Source of the DNA: Pyrus communis
Lineage: Eukaryota; Streptophyta; Magnoliopsida; Rosales; Rosaceae
Length of the DNA stretch: 64,000 nt
Reading direction: 5' to 3'
NCBI RefSeq assembly: GCF_963583255.1
Contig: NC_084813.1
Coordinates: forward strand, 2,729,001-2,793,000
Shown: piece by piece, positions 32,806-44,200 of the stretch
How positions within the stretch are numbered: the first letter of the stretch is position 1
How the letters are laid out: each line of letters starts with the position of its first letter
Notes under the pieces: model-generated
What the model saw: the letters and a program-made list of their open reading frames with translations, nothing else
The model's database searches: none
Told to the model about the DNA's origin: nothing
Program-made: the position numbers and the translations under genes

Positions 32806-33471
32806 TCACAAAGGTTGTTTGCGTGAAGCCCCACTACGAGGCGCAGAAGCGGGAGGCATAGAAGCGGGAGGCATCGGAGCGGAAGCCATCGGAGCGGGAG
32901 GCATCGGAGCTAGAGCATTCCAGGCCTCAATACTTGGCCAAGCGCTGGATGACCCAGGAAAAAGGTGCCTCTGGAGATAAGACGCAAGCCTTTGACGGTC
33001 ACTGTGAATTCGACCCTCAGATTCTTGCAGCTCATCAAGCTTCCTCTTCATCCCCGACGAATAGTTATTTGCAAGCACATGCAAACTTCTATTCTCGTAC
33101 TTAAGCTGCTGGATCTCTTGCTTAAGTCTTTCCACCTCTGCCATCAATGATTCCACCTGACGGGAGCGGGCAAGCAGGCGTTGGCCCATGTTGGACACAG
33201 AACTCGCACACTGAACACTAAGTGCGAGGGACTCTTGAACGGCCAACTCATCGGACCGTCCTGATAGCAGCCTACTATCTTTTGGTGTAAGGAGGTTTTT
33301 AGCTACTATTGTAGCTGTTGTGGCGTCCTGCATCACAGAGTCTTCACCTAAAAGAGGACCGTTAGAAGATAAAAAAGAAGGGCGCCATACATTACCTTGA
33401 CGGGGCGCAACCGGATCGCTGCTGAGACTCAAATCTAAGCTAAGGTTCGATGAGTTTGCCATTTTTTTCAA
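32806..33471 (-). CDS. Antisense coiled-coil protein (element 3 copy)
   Basis: 221 codons. The start MKKMANSSNLSLDLSL offers a second Met three residues in (MANSSN) that fits the other copies. The same coiled coil, QRHLFPGSSSAWPSIEAWNA block and MPPAP-type tail are present; the tail is eight residues shorter than in element 2, in line with repeat-unit loss. N-terminal changes include SSDPVAPRQG in place of SSDTGAPRQG. There are no stops. Confidence 0.75.
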   Translation of the reverse strand: MKKMANSSNLSLDLSLSSDPVAPRQGNVWRPSFLSSNGPLLGEDSVMQDATTATIVAKNLLTPKDSRLLSGRSDELAVQESLALSVQCASSVSNMGQRLLARSRQVESLMAEVERLKQEIQQLKYENRSLHVLANNYSSGMKRKLDELQESEGRIHSDRQRLASYLQRHLFPGSSSAWPSIEAWNALAPMPPAPMASAPMPPASMPPASAPRSGASRKQPL

Positions 33472-34734
33472 AAGTGTTCAAAGAGAAGGGGTGGATGGAG
33501 TTAAAAATTTCACAAAGGGCCGGAGTCGAGTTTCAGGAATGGGAAATCTTCAGAGTGTGTATGTTGGCGGTGATCGATAGCTCTATAAAATGCCAAGGCG
33601 ACGCGTCCACCGATTCAAAGAGCCGGATTTTCCGGCGTAAGTTAGGCGACGCTCCCTCGGCTTTTCAGAAAACGTGTTCAACTTTGTCAAAAGATTTCTG
33701 ACAAAGCTGAAAACACGTGGAGGCCATCATCGCAACTACACGTCTTTAGCCGACAAGCGCAAAGTTCGGCGACGCTTTCTCTGCTTTTCAGAAAACGCGT
33801 GCAGCTTTGTCAAAAGGAGCCGCATCTGCACTACCACGTGTCGTTCAGAAAGAGAAGGGGCGTCGTTCAGAAATCGAAAGGGCGCCTGCTCAGAAATCGA
33901 AGAGGCGTATTCAAAGATCGAAGAGGCGCCACTATTTCAAAAAGCCGGAATTGCGGGATCAAAACGTTTGTCGACAAGGGTAAAAAGTACCACCACTTGA
34001 TATTATCTCTATATATGTCGACCTTCGTCTTTTATGGCAGGGCAAACCTGAAGAAAATGCCCAACTCTCCCTCACCTCTGAGGGCGCACTCCCAGCAAAG
34101 CCTTTCAAAATACTCAATTCTTTCTTCTTCCCCAAAGATGATACCAGATGCCTGGAGTACATATGACCCAGGAGGAAACGGCGGATTGAAGCATGTGCTG
34201 ATTCATTCACCGCTTCTTCAAAGCAAAGGTATCTCATATCATCAAGGTCAAAAGCAAAAGTATCTCATATCATGCTCTTTCCCTGTCTTTTTCTTTGTCC
34301 TTGTTCTTACTCGCATGGCAAAGTAAAAGAAGCAATCAGCGGGCACTTGGAATCAATCTCCCGATCTGGAGCCAACTGCCTGGAATCTATTCCTGATTGC
34401 TTACCTAGCGTTGCTCTCGAGTAGTCATCTTCAATGGTTGATACACTTCCGGAGAAGGGACCACTTCTGCAAAGGGGAGCGAGTAAGGCAAGTGAAAATG
34501 ATACATTGAAGCATGTGGAGACAAACATAGGCTGAGTTATCCTCCAACCCTTTTCAATACGAATTGGAAAGATTGAACAAAGAAACAGACCAAAAGGGTA
34601 AGCTCAGACCTTCGGGGGAGACCAAAAGAACCATCCTACTGCCCAGTTCAAGAAGTAGCACAAAGGAAAATCAATGATGGGCGGAAACCAGTTCGAGAGT
34701 AAGCCTGTGGAATCATCAAGATCAAGCCTCAATG
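33472..34734 (-). promoter_or_regulatory. Upstream part of the antisense module (element 3 copy)
   Basis: Carries ACGCGT, two CACGTG G-boxes (near 33715 and 33836), the TTTGTC/GACAAA inverted repeat, tandem TTCAGAAATCGAA units (33845-33930) and TATA-like CTATAAAATG and TATATAT motifs. Role inferred from position. Confidence 0.35.
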
Positions 34735-35652
34735 CAATCAACAAAGAGAAGAGGGAATTTACACTCCATAACCAGATTTGCGTCCCTAAACTCTTCTCTT
34801 TGTTAATTAAATTCTGCCATGTTTAGTATGTTTAGTTGTTGTTTGTGTGTTTACTTATGTTTTGTGTGAATCTATGCTTAAAACATTGAGGACAATGTTT
34901 GATTTAAGTGTGGGGGGGGTAACTAAGTATGTTGATGCAAATTCGTTGAATTTTATCACCCATAACTTCAAGTGTTGTTCCTTGCTGTTTTAAATGTTTT
35001 TAAGGTGTTTTTAAACTGTTTTAGCGTATTTTGTTTTATAACTCCGAAAATCACATAAAAATTTGAAAAACATTTTTTTGAAAAGCCTAAAAAGAGTGTT
35101 TTGAGTTGTTTTTGTGTCTTAGGGAACCTTCCAACGTTATGATGAGGATTTGGTTTGTAATTGCATGACTGTTAAAAAGAGTTATATACATAGAGAAAAG
35201 TTTGATTTACTCTTGGTTTATGCTTAGTTATGGTTATAATGTATGACTTCACATGCAATCATAAAAGAAAAATTCGTTTTTGTAACATGCTTGAAGGAAG
35301 GAACTCAAACAAACGCTACAACCCTGTGAGACTCGAGCCATTACCTTCTTTGGAGAGTTATTTTCTGTGATTCTTTGTTTTCTAAAGTTGTTGAATGATC
35401 TCATTATTCCTTGCTTGGTTGCTACTTAGAATGCAATTGTATCATGATAGAACTAAATGCTAGAACTTATATCCGTTTCATTCAAAGCATGATATTGAGT
35501 TGCATAACATATATCAAGATGAAGTTGTGTAGTTGCCACCATAGCCAAATAGCCTTACTTCCCATATTTCGTATATATTGTAAGTCTTAACACCGTTGAG
35601 CCTCGTTTAACCTATTTTCTTTGCTAACCATATCACCCCTTACCTAGCCTAG

Positions 35653-35693
<41 letters not shown>

Positions 35694-36369
35694 TTGTTCC
35701 CCTTTGTTGTTCAAAAGTTGAGTTTTCATTCAAAAGTGAATTCTACGTTAATTCAAATGCTTTGCTCGCTATTTCTTTAAGAACCTTTGTTTTCCATATA
35801 CCTTCTTTGTTAGCCAAACACCTTTAGCCCCGTTACACCCCTTTGACTTCTATCTTGATCGTTATGTGTTCAATAATGTGGAGTTTGAAATTGATATGAG
35901 CTTATGGAATCACTGGTTCTCATTCTAAGTAGTAGCATTCCATTCATGAGATCATATTCATGTCATTATCGTAAATCCAGAAAATGCTTTCCTTGTTATA
36001 ACATATGTGAGTGTTCATCTACATGTTTACATCAATCTTCTCACATATAACTAGTGTAGGGTGTGTAGTCAGAAAATCTGTGTGAAAAACGAGTGCATAT
36101 CTTGTAAGGATTTGAGCAATTTCTCTAAGGCATGTTACTACATTCGAAATGTGTTTTAAATGCTTAATTGTGAACTAGTATGTGGTGACTATGATTAAGA
36201 ATGTACTTAAGTGTAATGATGGCAAAAATCTGTGGGAATGATGATTTTTAACTTGTCATGTGCTTTGGAAATCCCTAAGACGGTTGTTGGAAGGTTTAGG
36301 TTGTGTTTTACTTGTTTTGTTTCGTTTGGTTTTGTTTTGTTTTTCTTTCTGTTTTGCTCGAGGACTAGC
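34735..36369 (+). other. Non-coding 3' region of element 3
   Basis: 14-bp inverted repeat, one internal polypurine-like tract (about 34902-34919), and an A tract of about 37 nt (35653-35689) at a deletion relative to elements 1 and 2. No supported gene. Confidence 0.6.
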
Positions 36370-36387
36370 AAAAGATAAGTGTGGGGG
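36370..36387 (+). other. Polypurine tract of element 3
   Basis: AAAAGATAAGTGTGGGGG, four bases before the 3' LTR. Confidence 0.8.
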
Positions 36388-36391
36388 TATT

Positions 36392-38295
36392 TGATAGGAG
36401 CATATTCATGCGACTTAAATGGCTTGTTCTCGTGCATTTACGTTATGTTTCTTTAGTTATTTTAGTACTTTAAGCTATTTTCGTGTGTTTATAGGTCCAA
36501 AGGGCTAAAGGAGCAAAAAGATGCATTTTGGAGACTTTTGGAGCACTTTTGGGCTAAGGATGGATAGCTTATGCTTGGAGCCAAAGTGTTGGACGAAATT
36601 GAAGACCTAATTGAAGACCAAAGTGTTGGAACCTTGTTCTCTTTAGTTTTAGGACATTTAAAACCTTTCCTAATCCCAATCATGCCATGCATAACACACA
36701 TCCATTCTAACACATTGTCATTGCACATGCATTTCCTTCATTAGTTAATTCACATGCTCCATACTTATCATCACCACTCATTACTTATCACATATCATCA
36801 CCACTTATCACTTATCATTCACCACTTATCATATCATACATTCATTTATCACTTATCATAATCATTCACTTATCACTTAACATATCATACACTTATCACT
36901 TACCACCTACTTCACCTACAACATCCACCTACTTCACCTACAACATCCACCTAATTCACCTACAACATCCACCTACTTCACCTACAACATCCACCTAATT
37001 CACCTACAACATCCACTACTCCTATAAATACCCTTGCATTCATTCATTCAAAAACATCTCATTTTTCATACACAACACACCACAAACACTTCCATCTTCT
37101 CCCTAGCCGTGAGTCTCTCCATTTTCTACACCATTCCCTTCCCTTTCTTTTCCATTCCACACTTCCATCCCCCAAACCAATTATGCCTAGACCTTATGCT
37201 ACAATAAAGAGGAAGAGAAGAGGGCCTAAACGTTCATACAATTCAAGTTTGAGTTGTTGGAATGTTTAGGCGTTTCTTTGATTTCAATGTTTAATTTCAA
37301 TTCTCTTTGTTTTGTATGAGGAACTAAACCCCCCTTTAGCTAGGGGGGATTCGAAATATATGTTTATGCTTGCATTTTGATTTGATTACTTCTAATTGCG
37401 TTTCATAAGTTGTGGATTCAATTTGTTTAACCGTTTGATTGATAACTTATTTATGTATGTTTATTAAGAATGCGCGCTTAATTTTCATGCATGAATATGA
37501 CGCTAGAATATAAGTGAGTTTCACCTAATCGTTATGAACTTATATTCACAAGTAGTGGAGGTTGCTTATAAACAATCGCGTTAAACGAATTCTTGGCATA
37601 AGTTTCATGCAATCATAGTAACGAATGCCTCGTCAACACTTATAGTTTTCATGATGCTTAATGATTCTTGCTTGTTTCTCTATTATGCAATTCATGTAGG
37701 GAACTTGTGAGGAATGCTTTGGGTTGTCGTATGCAATCATCCAATTCATTAACTTAAGGAAAACTTGACGGTTAATTTAAGCGGACCTAATTAACCCGGG
37801 GTGTTGAGAATTCATGGTTTATTGAAGTGCAATTGGAAATCATTTTATTATGCAAGTGTAACATGTATGGAGATGAACCCCTTAGCTAGCCATACCATCC
37901 ATTCATTTCCGTCAATTTCATATTTACAATTTGTTTTCTTTACAATCTATCCATTTTAGTTTAAATTCGTCCAAAATCAATCCCCCCATATTTCGTTTAA
38001 GTCTTAGTCTTAATCTTTCTTATTTTTAGTTTTGAATTCTTCGAGTTTAGTATAGCATTTTAGTTTGTGTTTTTAAAAGCATTTTGAGTCTTTTGATTTG
38101 TTTTAGTGTTTTAAAGTTTAGTTTTACATTCTTTGAGTCTAGTTTAGTGTTTTATATTATGTTTTTACGTTTTTTAGTCAAATCCAAGTGATTAACAATC
38201 CCTCCTAATCCCCGGTCCAGAACGATCCCTACTTGCACCTATACTACAATTGATAAAAAGAGGGTTTAATTTGTGTGCGTATAAACCACGCATCA
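36392..38295 (+). repeat. 3' LTR of element 3
   Basis: 1904 bp, with one more 22-bp repeat unit than the 5' LTR; TATA box 37023-37030; ends ACGCATCA before AGCAT. Confidence 0.93.
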
Positions 38296-38300
38296 AGCAT

Positions 38301-39455
38301 TTCCAGTTTTTCCCCTTCTCTTTGTATTCACAAGTCACATGCATTCACTTCATCATTACACCACCACTCATTCTTTAAATCCACATGCACATTCAATCAT
38401 TCATTCAAGCCCCCTTGTGCCATGTTTCCCCCTTTGTTCCCACCCATCACATGCATCATCATCAAACAAACACTCAATGTCGTGGGTTCCCTTTGCTCCC
38501 CTTGTGCAATTCCAGTTTTCACATGTGTCCTAGCTGTTTTTCCATCATTCCTCCACACAAATGCTTAAACAAACAGCCATATGTTCCCTCCACTACCCCT
38601 ATAAATACCCTAGCATTCATTCACTCCCCATTCAATTCACATCTCATTTTCATACACAACACACCACAAATACCTCCATTCTTGCCGTGCATATCCCTTC
38701 ATTTTCTGCATATTTTCTTTTCATTCCAACCACTCCAACCACTCCTCATCCCCCAAAAACTCACCTTAGACCTTGTGCTACAACAACGAAGAAGAGAAGA
38801 GTGCCTAAACGTTCATACAATTCAAGTTTGAGTTGTTGGAATGTTTAGGTGTTTCTTTGATTTCAATGTTTAAATTCAATTTTCTTTGTTTTGTAATGGA
38901 AGAGAAGAGTGCCTAAACGTTCATACAATTCAGTTTGAGTTGTTGGAATGTTTAGGTGTTTCTTTGATTTCAAAGTTATGAGGAACTAAACCCCCTTTAG
39001 CTAGGGGGTGATTCGAAGCTATGTGTATATTTGCAATTTGAATTGATTACGTTTGGTTGGAATTTCATAAGTTGTGGATTCAATTCGTTTAACTGTTTGA
39101 TTGATAACTTATTTATGTATGTTCATTGAGATTGCAAGCTTAATTTTCATGCATAAATATGACGCTAGAATATAAGTGAATTTCACCTAATCGTTATGAA
39201 CTTATATTCACAAGTAGTGGAGGTTGCTTATAAACAATCGCGTTAAACGAATTCTTGGCATAAGTTTCATGCGTATTCCATAGTAACGAATGCCTCGTCG
39301 ATGTTTATGATTTCCGTTGAACTTAATGATCTTTGTTGAATGTCTCTATCATGCGTATTCCATAGTTAGGGACTTTGATTAAGAATAATTTGGTTGTAAT
39401 GCGTATTCCATTCAATCCAACGAATTTAGGGAAATCTGAAAGTTAATCTAAGCGG
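38301..39455 (+). repeat. 5' LTR of element 4, part 2 (U3 end, R, part of U5)
   Basis: Resumes after the AGCAT copy. TATA box TATAAATA at 38600-38607; first 46-nt hairpin intact (about 38802-38847), second with a one-base loss near 38931; C/G hairpin near 38992-39008. Ends AGCGG (39451-39455), the left target duplication of the Tat element. Confidence 0.9.
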
Positions 39456-40421
39456 TGTAAACACGAAAAGTTCCTGAAACAAGAAACAAGAATACCGTGT
39501 ACAAAATATATTTTATGTTTAATGATTTTGGGGTTACAATCTCTTTGTAATTTGATCCTCTGATTCTATCTTCATAGGGTGTAGGTTTGTGGATGAGCTG
39601 TTGATCCAAAGGGCCGTCGGGGCTTGATCTAGGGATGAACAGTTGATGAACGAATCTTCGAGGGCTTTTGAGCTTGATCTTGAAGACTGGGTGTATGGAT
39701 TTCTTCAAGGGGCCGTCGGGGCTTGATCTTGAGGGTTGATGGATGAGCGGATCTTCAAGGGCTTTTGGGCCTAATCTTGAAGACTGAGTGTATGGATTTC
39801 TTCAAGAGGCCGTCGGGGCTTGATCTTGAGGGTTGATGGATGAGCGGATCTTCAAGGGCTTTTGGGCCTAATCTTGAAGACTGATTGGATGTGTGGATTT
39901 GTTGAGGTTGTTGATCCAAAGGGCCGTTGGGGCTTGATCTTAGGACGAACGGATGATGAACACTTTCTTCAAGGGGCCGTCGGGGCTTGATCTTGAGTCG
40001 GCGGAAGTTCTTCAAGGGTCGTTGGGGCTTGACCTTGAAGGAGGGTTTGACGAAGAACGAAGAGTGTTTTCTTGATCCTTCGGGATTTTGCTTGAGAGCT
40101 TTAGAGTTTCAAGGCTTCAAGGTTTTGGTGTGATGTAAATTCCCTTCTTTCTTTCTTTTCTTCTTCCTTTCTTTTTCCTTTCTCAAATGAATGCCTTGGC
40201 TTCCTATTTATAGAATTCCAAAACTTGATTTTTGGATTTAAATAATCAGATGAAATAAATCATTTCTGCCAGGTATTGACACGTGTCCTATTTGATGACT
40301 TTTCCAATTTATTTCGATTTTTCGTTGAGTCACACGCTACATGTAAAATTTATGTGACACGTGAGTGTTGAAATTTTAATTATTGGTCAACATTCATTTC
40401 ACCGAAATTTTGATGTCTACA
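39456..40421 (-). repeat. 3' LTR of the Tat element (left end)
   Basis: 966 bp, TGTAGACA...TTTACA on the minus strand. It contains repeated blocks built on GGGCCGTCGGGGCTTGATCT (plus-strand reading), including two adjacent units of about 100 bp (39694-39890). Possible minus-strand TATA: plus-strand CTATTTATAGA near 40203. Confidence 0.92.
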
Positions 40422-40435
40422 AATGCCCCCACTTC
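40422..40435 (-). other. Polypurine tract of the Tat element
   Basis: Minus strand GAAGTGGGGGCATT directly before the 3' LTR. Confidence 0.7.
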
Positions 40436-40765
40436 AAGGCGCGTCGTAGACATGTGCTTGTCACGTGTAGAAGATGCGTTTTGAAGTCCCTTAATGTAGA
40501 TGTCAACCCAAGGGCCGTCGAGGCTTGATCTTGAATTGAGCTGGAAATTTCTTCAAGGGCCATCGAGGCTTGATCTTGAGTTCGACTGGAAGATTTTCTG
40601 GTTTCCTCCTATCGTTGATTTTCCACAAGCTTAATCTTGAACTGGGCTGGAAGATTCTTTTGGTCTCCTCCGAAGGTTTGAACTTACTCCTTTTATCAGG
40701 AGTTGAATTTGATTCAAGGGTGGTGAACACTTGATTTTGAATCGGACTTGTGATTTCTTCAAGGG
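40436..40765 (-). repeat. LTR-like GGCTTGATCTTGA repeats in the Tat 3' UTR
   Basis: Plus-strand AAGGGCC(G/A)TCGAGGCTTG units recur outside the LTR (near 40510, 40555, 40762), interleaved with CTGGAAGATTTTCTGGTTTC. They match the repeat blocks of the LTR. Confidence 0.75.
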
Positions 40766-42328
40766 CCATTGAGGCTTGATCTTGAGTTCGACTGGAAGAT
40801 TTTCTGGTTTCCTCCCATCGTTGATTTTCCTTTGTGCTACTCTTGAACTGGGCAGCAGGATTTTTCTAGTCTCATCCGCTCGTTGATTTTCCTTTGTGCT
40901 ACTCTTGAACTGGGCAGCAGGATTCTTTTGGTCTCCCCCCGAAGGTCTACGAGCGGTTTCAGGATATGGCAGGCAAGTACGAGGTGGAGGTGCTGACCTG
41001 TTTCTTTGTTCAATCTTTCCAATTCGTATTCAATACGAATTGGAAAGATTGAAGTTTCCTTGTCCCTTCTCTGGCAGTGTATCAACCGTTGAAGATGACT
41101 ACTCGAGAGCAATACTAGGTAAGCAATCAGGAATAGATTCCAGGTAGTCGGTTCCAGATCGGAAGACTGACTCCAAGTGCCGCTGACTGCTCTCTTTCGC
41201 TTTGCCATGTGAGTAATAACAAAGACAAAGGAAAAGACAGGGAAAAAGCATGATATGAGATACCTTTGCTTTCGAAGAAGCAGCGAATGAATCAGCACAT
41301 ATATTTGTTGTGCTTGTCTCCACATGCTTCGATGTATCATTTTCACTTGCCTTACTTGCTCCCCTTTGCAGAAGTGGTATTTCCTTATGCAGGTTTAGCA
41401 TCTTCTCTTGTAGTATTTGTCCTCCGATGCAGGAGTTGAATGCAACCTTTGCATTTAAATGTTGCTTCACTTCTTGGTGGCAACTGGTTTGAGTGGAGGT
41501 TCCGACATATTGCTTTCTCTGTCCTTGTCTTGGCAGGTGAGAACAAGGGCAAAGGAAAAGATAGGGAAAAAGCATGATATGAGATACTTTTGCTTTTGCC
41601 CTTGATGATATGAGATACATTTGCTTTTGAAGAAGCGGTGAATGAATCAGCACATGCTTCAATCTATCGTTTCCTCCTGGGTCATCTGTACTCTAGGCAT
41701 CTGGTGTCTTCAAAGGTTGAATAGGTTTTCTCAAGGGAAGAAGAAGAATTGAGTATTTCGAGAGGCTTTGCTGGGAGTGCGCCCTTAGAGGTGAGGAAGA
41801 GTTGGGCATTTTCTTCAGGTCTGCCTTGCCATAAGAGACGAAGGTCGACACATATAGGGATTTCTTAATAGCAAGTGGTGGTACCGTTCTTTTACCCTTG
41901 TCGACAAACGTCTCTTCGATATCTGAACGATGCCTCTTCGATTTCTGAACGACGCCTCTTCGATTTCTGAACGAGCGCCACTTTTGACAAAGTTGCACGC
42001 GTTTTCTGAAAAGCAGAGAAAGCGTCGCCGAACTTTGCGCTTGTCGGCTAAAGACGTGTAGTTGCGATGATGGCCTCCACGTGTTTTCGACTTTGTCAGA
42101 TATCTTTTGACAAAGTTGAACGCGTTTTCTGAAAAGTCGCGAACGCGTCGCCGAACTTCACGCAGGAAAATCCGGATTTTTGAATCGGTGGTCGTGTCGC
42201 TTGGCTTTTTACAGAGGTATCGATCACCTCCAACATGCACACTTTGAAGACTGCCCATTTGTGAAAATCGTCTCCGGCCCTTTGAAATTTAACTCCATCC
42301 ACCCCTTCTCTTTGAACACTTTTGAAAA
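40766..42328 (+). promoter_or_regulatory. Upstream part of the antisense module in the Tat element
   Basis: Homologous, in opposite orientation on the plus strand, to 8520-9782 of element 1. Shared segments include the CTTTGTGCTACTCTTGAACT region, the GCATGATATGAGATAC repeats (here duplicated near 41250 and 41575), the tandem CTCTTCGATTTCTGAACGA repeat (41910-41975), the CCACGTG box (42077-42083) and several ACGCG(T/A) motifs. The TATA-like motif near the ORF is altered (TTTTTACAGAGG). It contains a 45-bp palindrome at 41009-41053. Confidence 0.45.
41009..41053. repeat. Near-perfect 22-bp-arm palindrome in the Tat module
   Basis: The arm ending CCAATTCGTATT, one C, then AATACGAATTGG... as its exact complement, 22 bp per arm. 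The Athila copies carry only one arm (for example near 9604-9625). Confidence 0.9.
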
Positions 42329-42946
42329 ATGGCAAACCCATCGAACCTTAGCTTAGAATTGAGTCTCAGCAGTGATACGGGCGTGCCGCGTCAAGGTAAC
42401 GTATGGCGCCCTTCTTTCTTATCTTCTAACGGTCCTCTTACAGGTGAAGACTCCGTGATGCAGGATGCCACAACAGCTACAATAGTAGCTAGGAACCTCC
42501 TCACTCCAAAAGATAGTAGGCTGCTGTCAGGACGGTCGGATGAGTTGGCCGTTCAAGAGTCCCTCGCTCTCAGCGTTCAGTGTGCAGGCTCTGTATCCAA
42601 CATGGGCCAACGCCTACTTGCTCGCTCCCGTCAGGTTGAATCGTTGATGGCAGAGGTGGAAAGTCTCAAGCAAGAGATCAAGCAGTTGAAGTATGAGAAT
42701 AGAAGTTTGCACGTGCTTGCAAACAACTATTCGACGGGCATGAAGAGGAAGCTTGATGAGCTGCAAGAGTCTGAAGGTCGGATTCAAAGTGACCGTCAAA
42801 GGTTTTCGTCTTTCCTCCAGAGGCACATTTTTCCTGGGTCTTCCAGCGTTTGGCCAAGTATTGAGGCCTCGAATGCTCTATCTTCGATGCCTCCCGCTCC
42901 TGGAGTTTTGCCACGTAGTGGGGCTTCACGTGAACAACCTTTGTGA
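42329..42946 (+). CDS. Antisense coiled-coil protein (Tat element copy)
   Basis: 205 codons on the strand opposite to the Tat element, the same relation as in the Athila elements. It begins MANPSNLSLELSLSSDTGVP. The coiled coil VESLKQEIKQLKYENRSLHV and the block QRHIFPGSSSVWPSIEA are present; the P/A-rich tail is the shortest of the five copies. It is very similar to the element 1 protein over the shared part. Opposite-strand extra ORFs are an established trait of many Tat-lineage elements, which fits this being the original setting. No enzymatic motif is visible. Confidence 0.78.
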   Translation: MANPSNLSLELSLSSDTGVPRQGNVWRPSFLSSNGPLTGEDSVMQDATTATIVARNLLTPKDSRLLSGRSDELAVQESLALSVQCAGSVSNMGQRLLARSRQVESLMAEVESLKQEIKQLKYENRSLHVLANNYSTGMKRKLDELQESEGRIQSDRQRFSSFLQRHIFPGSSSVWPSIEASNALSSMPPAPGVLPRSGASREQPL

Positions 42947-42954
42947 AAGCTCCA

Positions 42955-42993
<39 letters not shown>

Positions 42994-43140
42994 TACACAC
43001 TTGTAATTTCTTGGAGATTAATGGACATGCTTTATTTTATTCAGTGTATTGTGTTAAATACAAATAAAACATATACATCACTAAGATTTTTTTTTTTTTT
43101 ATTTTATTTTTTTTATTTCCCGGTGGCGCTGATCCATCAA

Positions 43141-43171
<31 letters not shown>

Positions 43172-43198
43172 GAAAGTGGCCAACTTGGCTATGCTTTC
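42947..43198 (+). repeat. T tracts downstream of the Tat coiled-coil ORF
   Basis: Three T-rich tracts (about 42957-42992, 43087-43117 and 43144-43171) separated by short unique sequence. They correspond to A tracts on the Tat sense strand, next to the module edge. Confidence 0.8.
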
Positions 43199-43567
43199 AG
43201 CTAGACCACAACTTGCAAATGCTTTTGGCTATAAAAAATTATAAAGGAAGAAAAGGAGAAAGATTTTCCTTGTTTTGGGGAGGAAAAACAGGAAAATTTT
43301 TTTTTTTTCTTCAACATCCGTTGGGAGCTAGACCACAACTTGCAAATGCTTTTGGCTATAAAAAATTATAAAGGAAGAAAAGGAGAAACATTTTCCTTGT
43401 TTTGGGGAGGAAAAACAGGAAAATGTCTTTTTTTTTTTTTTTTTTTTTTTTTTCAACATCCGTTGGAAGCTAGACCACAACTTGCAAATGCTTTTGGCTA
43501 TAAAAAATTATAAAGGAAGAAAAGGAGAAACATTTTCCTTGTTTTGGGGAGGAAAAACAGGAAAATG

Positions 43568-43601
<34 letters not shown>

Positions 43602-43770
43602 CTTCAACATCCGTTGGAAGCTAGACCACAACTTGCAAATGCTTTTGGCTATAAAAAATTATAAAGGAAGAAAAGGAGAAACATTTTCCTTGTTTTGGGG
43701 AGGAAAAACAGGAAAATGTTTTTTTTTTTTTTTTTTTTTTTTTTTGTTTTTTTTTTCTTCAACATCCGTT
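43199..43770 (+). repeat. Four tandem units of about 127-152 bp with T tracts
   Basis: Units start AGCTAGACCACAACTTGCAA at 43199, 43326, 43468 and 43619. Each contains an inverted repeat (ACATTTTCC...GGAAAATGT; the first unit starts AGATTTTCC) and ends with a T tract of different length and TTCAACATCCGTTGG. Growth of the T tract explains most of the length difference. Confidence 0.9.
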
Positions 43771-44200
43771 GGTTTAAATAGCCTTTGAAGCAAAGGGAAA
43801 AGTGAGGGTAGCTTATTTCGGTTTTGGAGAAAATAGAGAAGAAGAGAGAGCTCAATACTCTGTTGAGAAAAAGAAAGAAGCTGCAAATAGAGAAGAGAAG
43901 CTACTGCTTCATTTGGTTAGTAATCATCTACCAAAGTAGTTGTTGTTTGTAATAGCTTTGAGCTATATGTATAGAGAAGAAATTATTCATTATATTTCTT
44001 CCTCTATTTGTTTCTTTGGTGTGTGAGAGCTTTTGGGTGTATTGGGTTATTTGGGCTGTGAGATTGCCAACACTTTGTAAACTCCCATTTGGTTGATAGT
44101 GGATTATTGGGTGAGCTCCTACTGCTCCGAGGACGTACTCCAGTTACACTGACTGTGGAGGAACCTCGTTAAAAATCTTTTTGTCTTTTATATTTTGTTC
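43771..44200 (+). other. Possible Copia-type LTR fragment in the Tat 3' UTR
   Basis: After TTTAAATAGCC the sequence runs to CTGCTCCGAGGACGTACTCC and GGAACCTCGTTAAAAATC, which resembles the R/U5 end of plant Ty1/copia LTRs read on the plus strand. This is recognition from pattern memory only. Confidence 0.35.

Larger units (their letters stand above)
29557..38295 (+). mobile_element. Element 3: non-autonomous Athila-type element in the LTR of element 4
   Basis: 8739 bp with a perfect AGCAT duplication (29552-29556, 38296-38300). LTRs are 1883 and 1904 bp; they differ by one extra 22-bp repeat unit, a G-run length change and about four substitutions. The internal region has a shorter and more diverged remnant ORF than elements 1 and 2, and an A tract (35653-35689) replaces about 230 bp that include the second internal polypurine-like tract. 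Confidence 0.94.
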
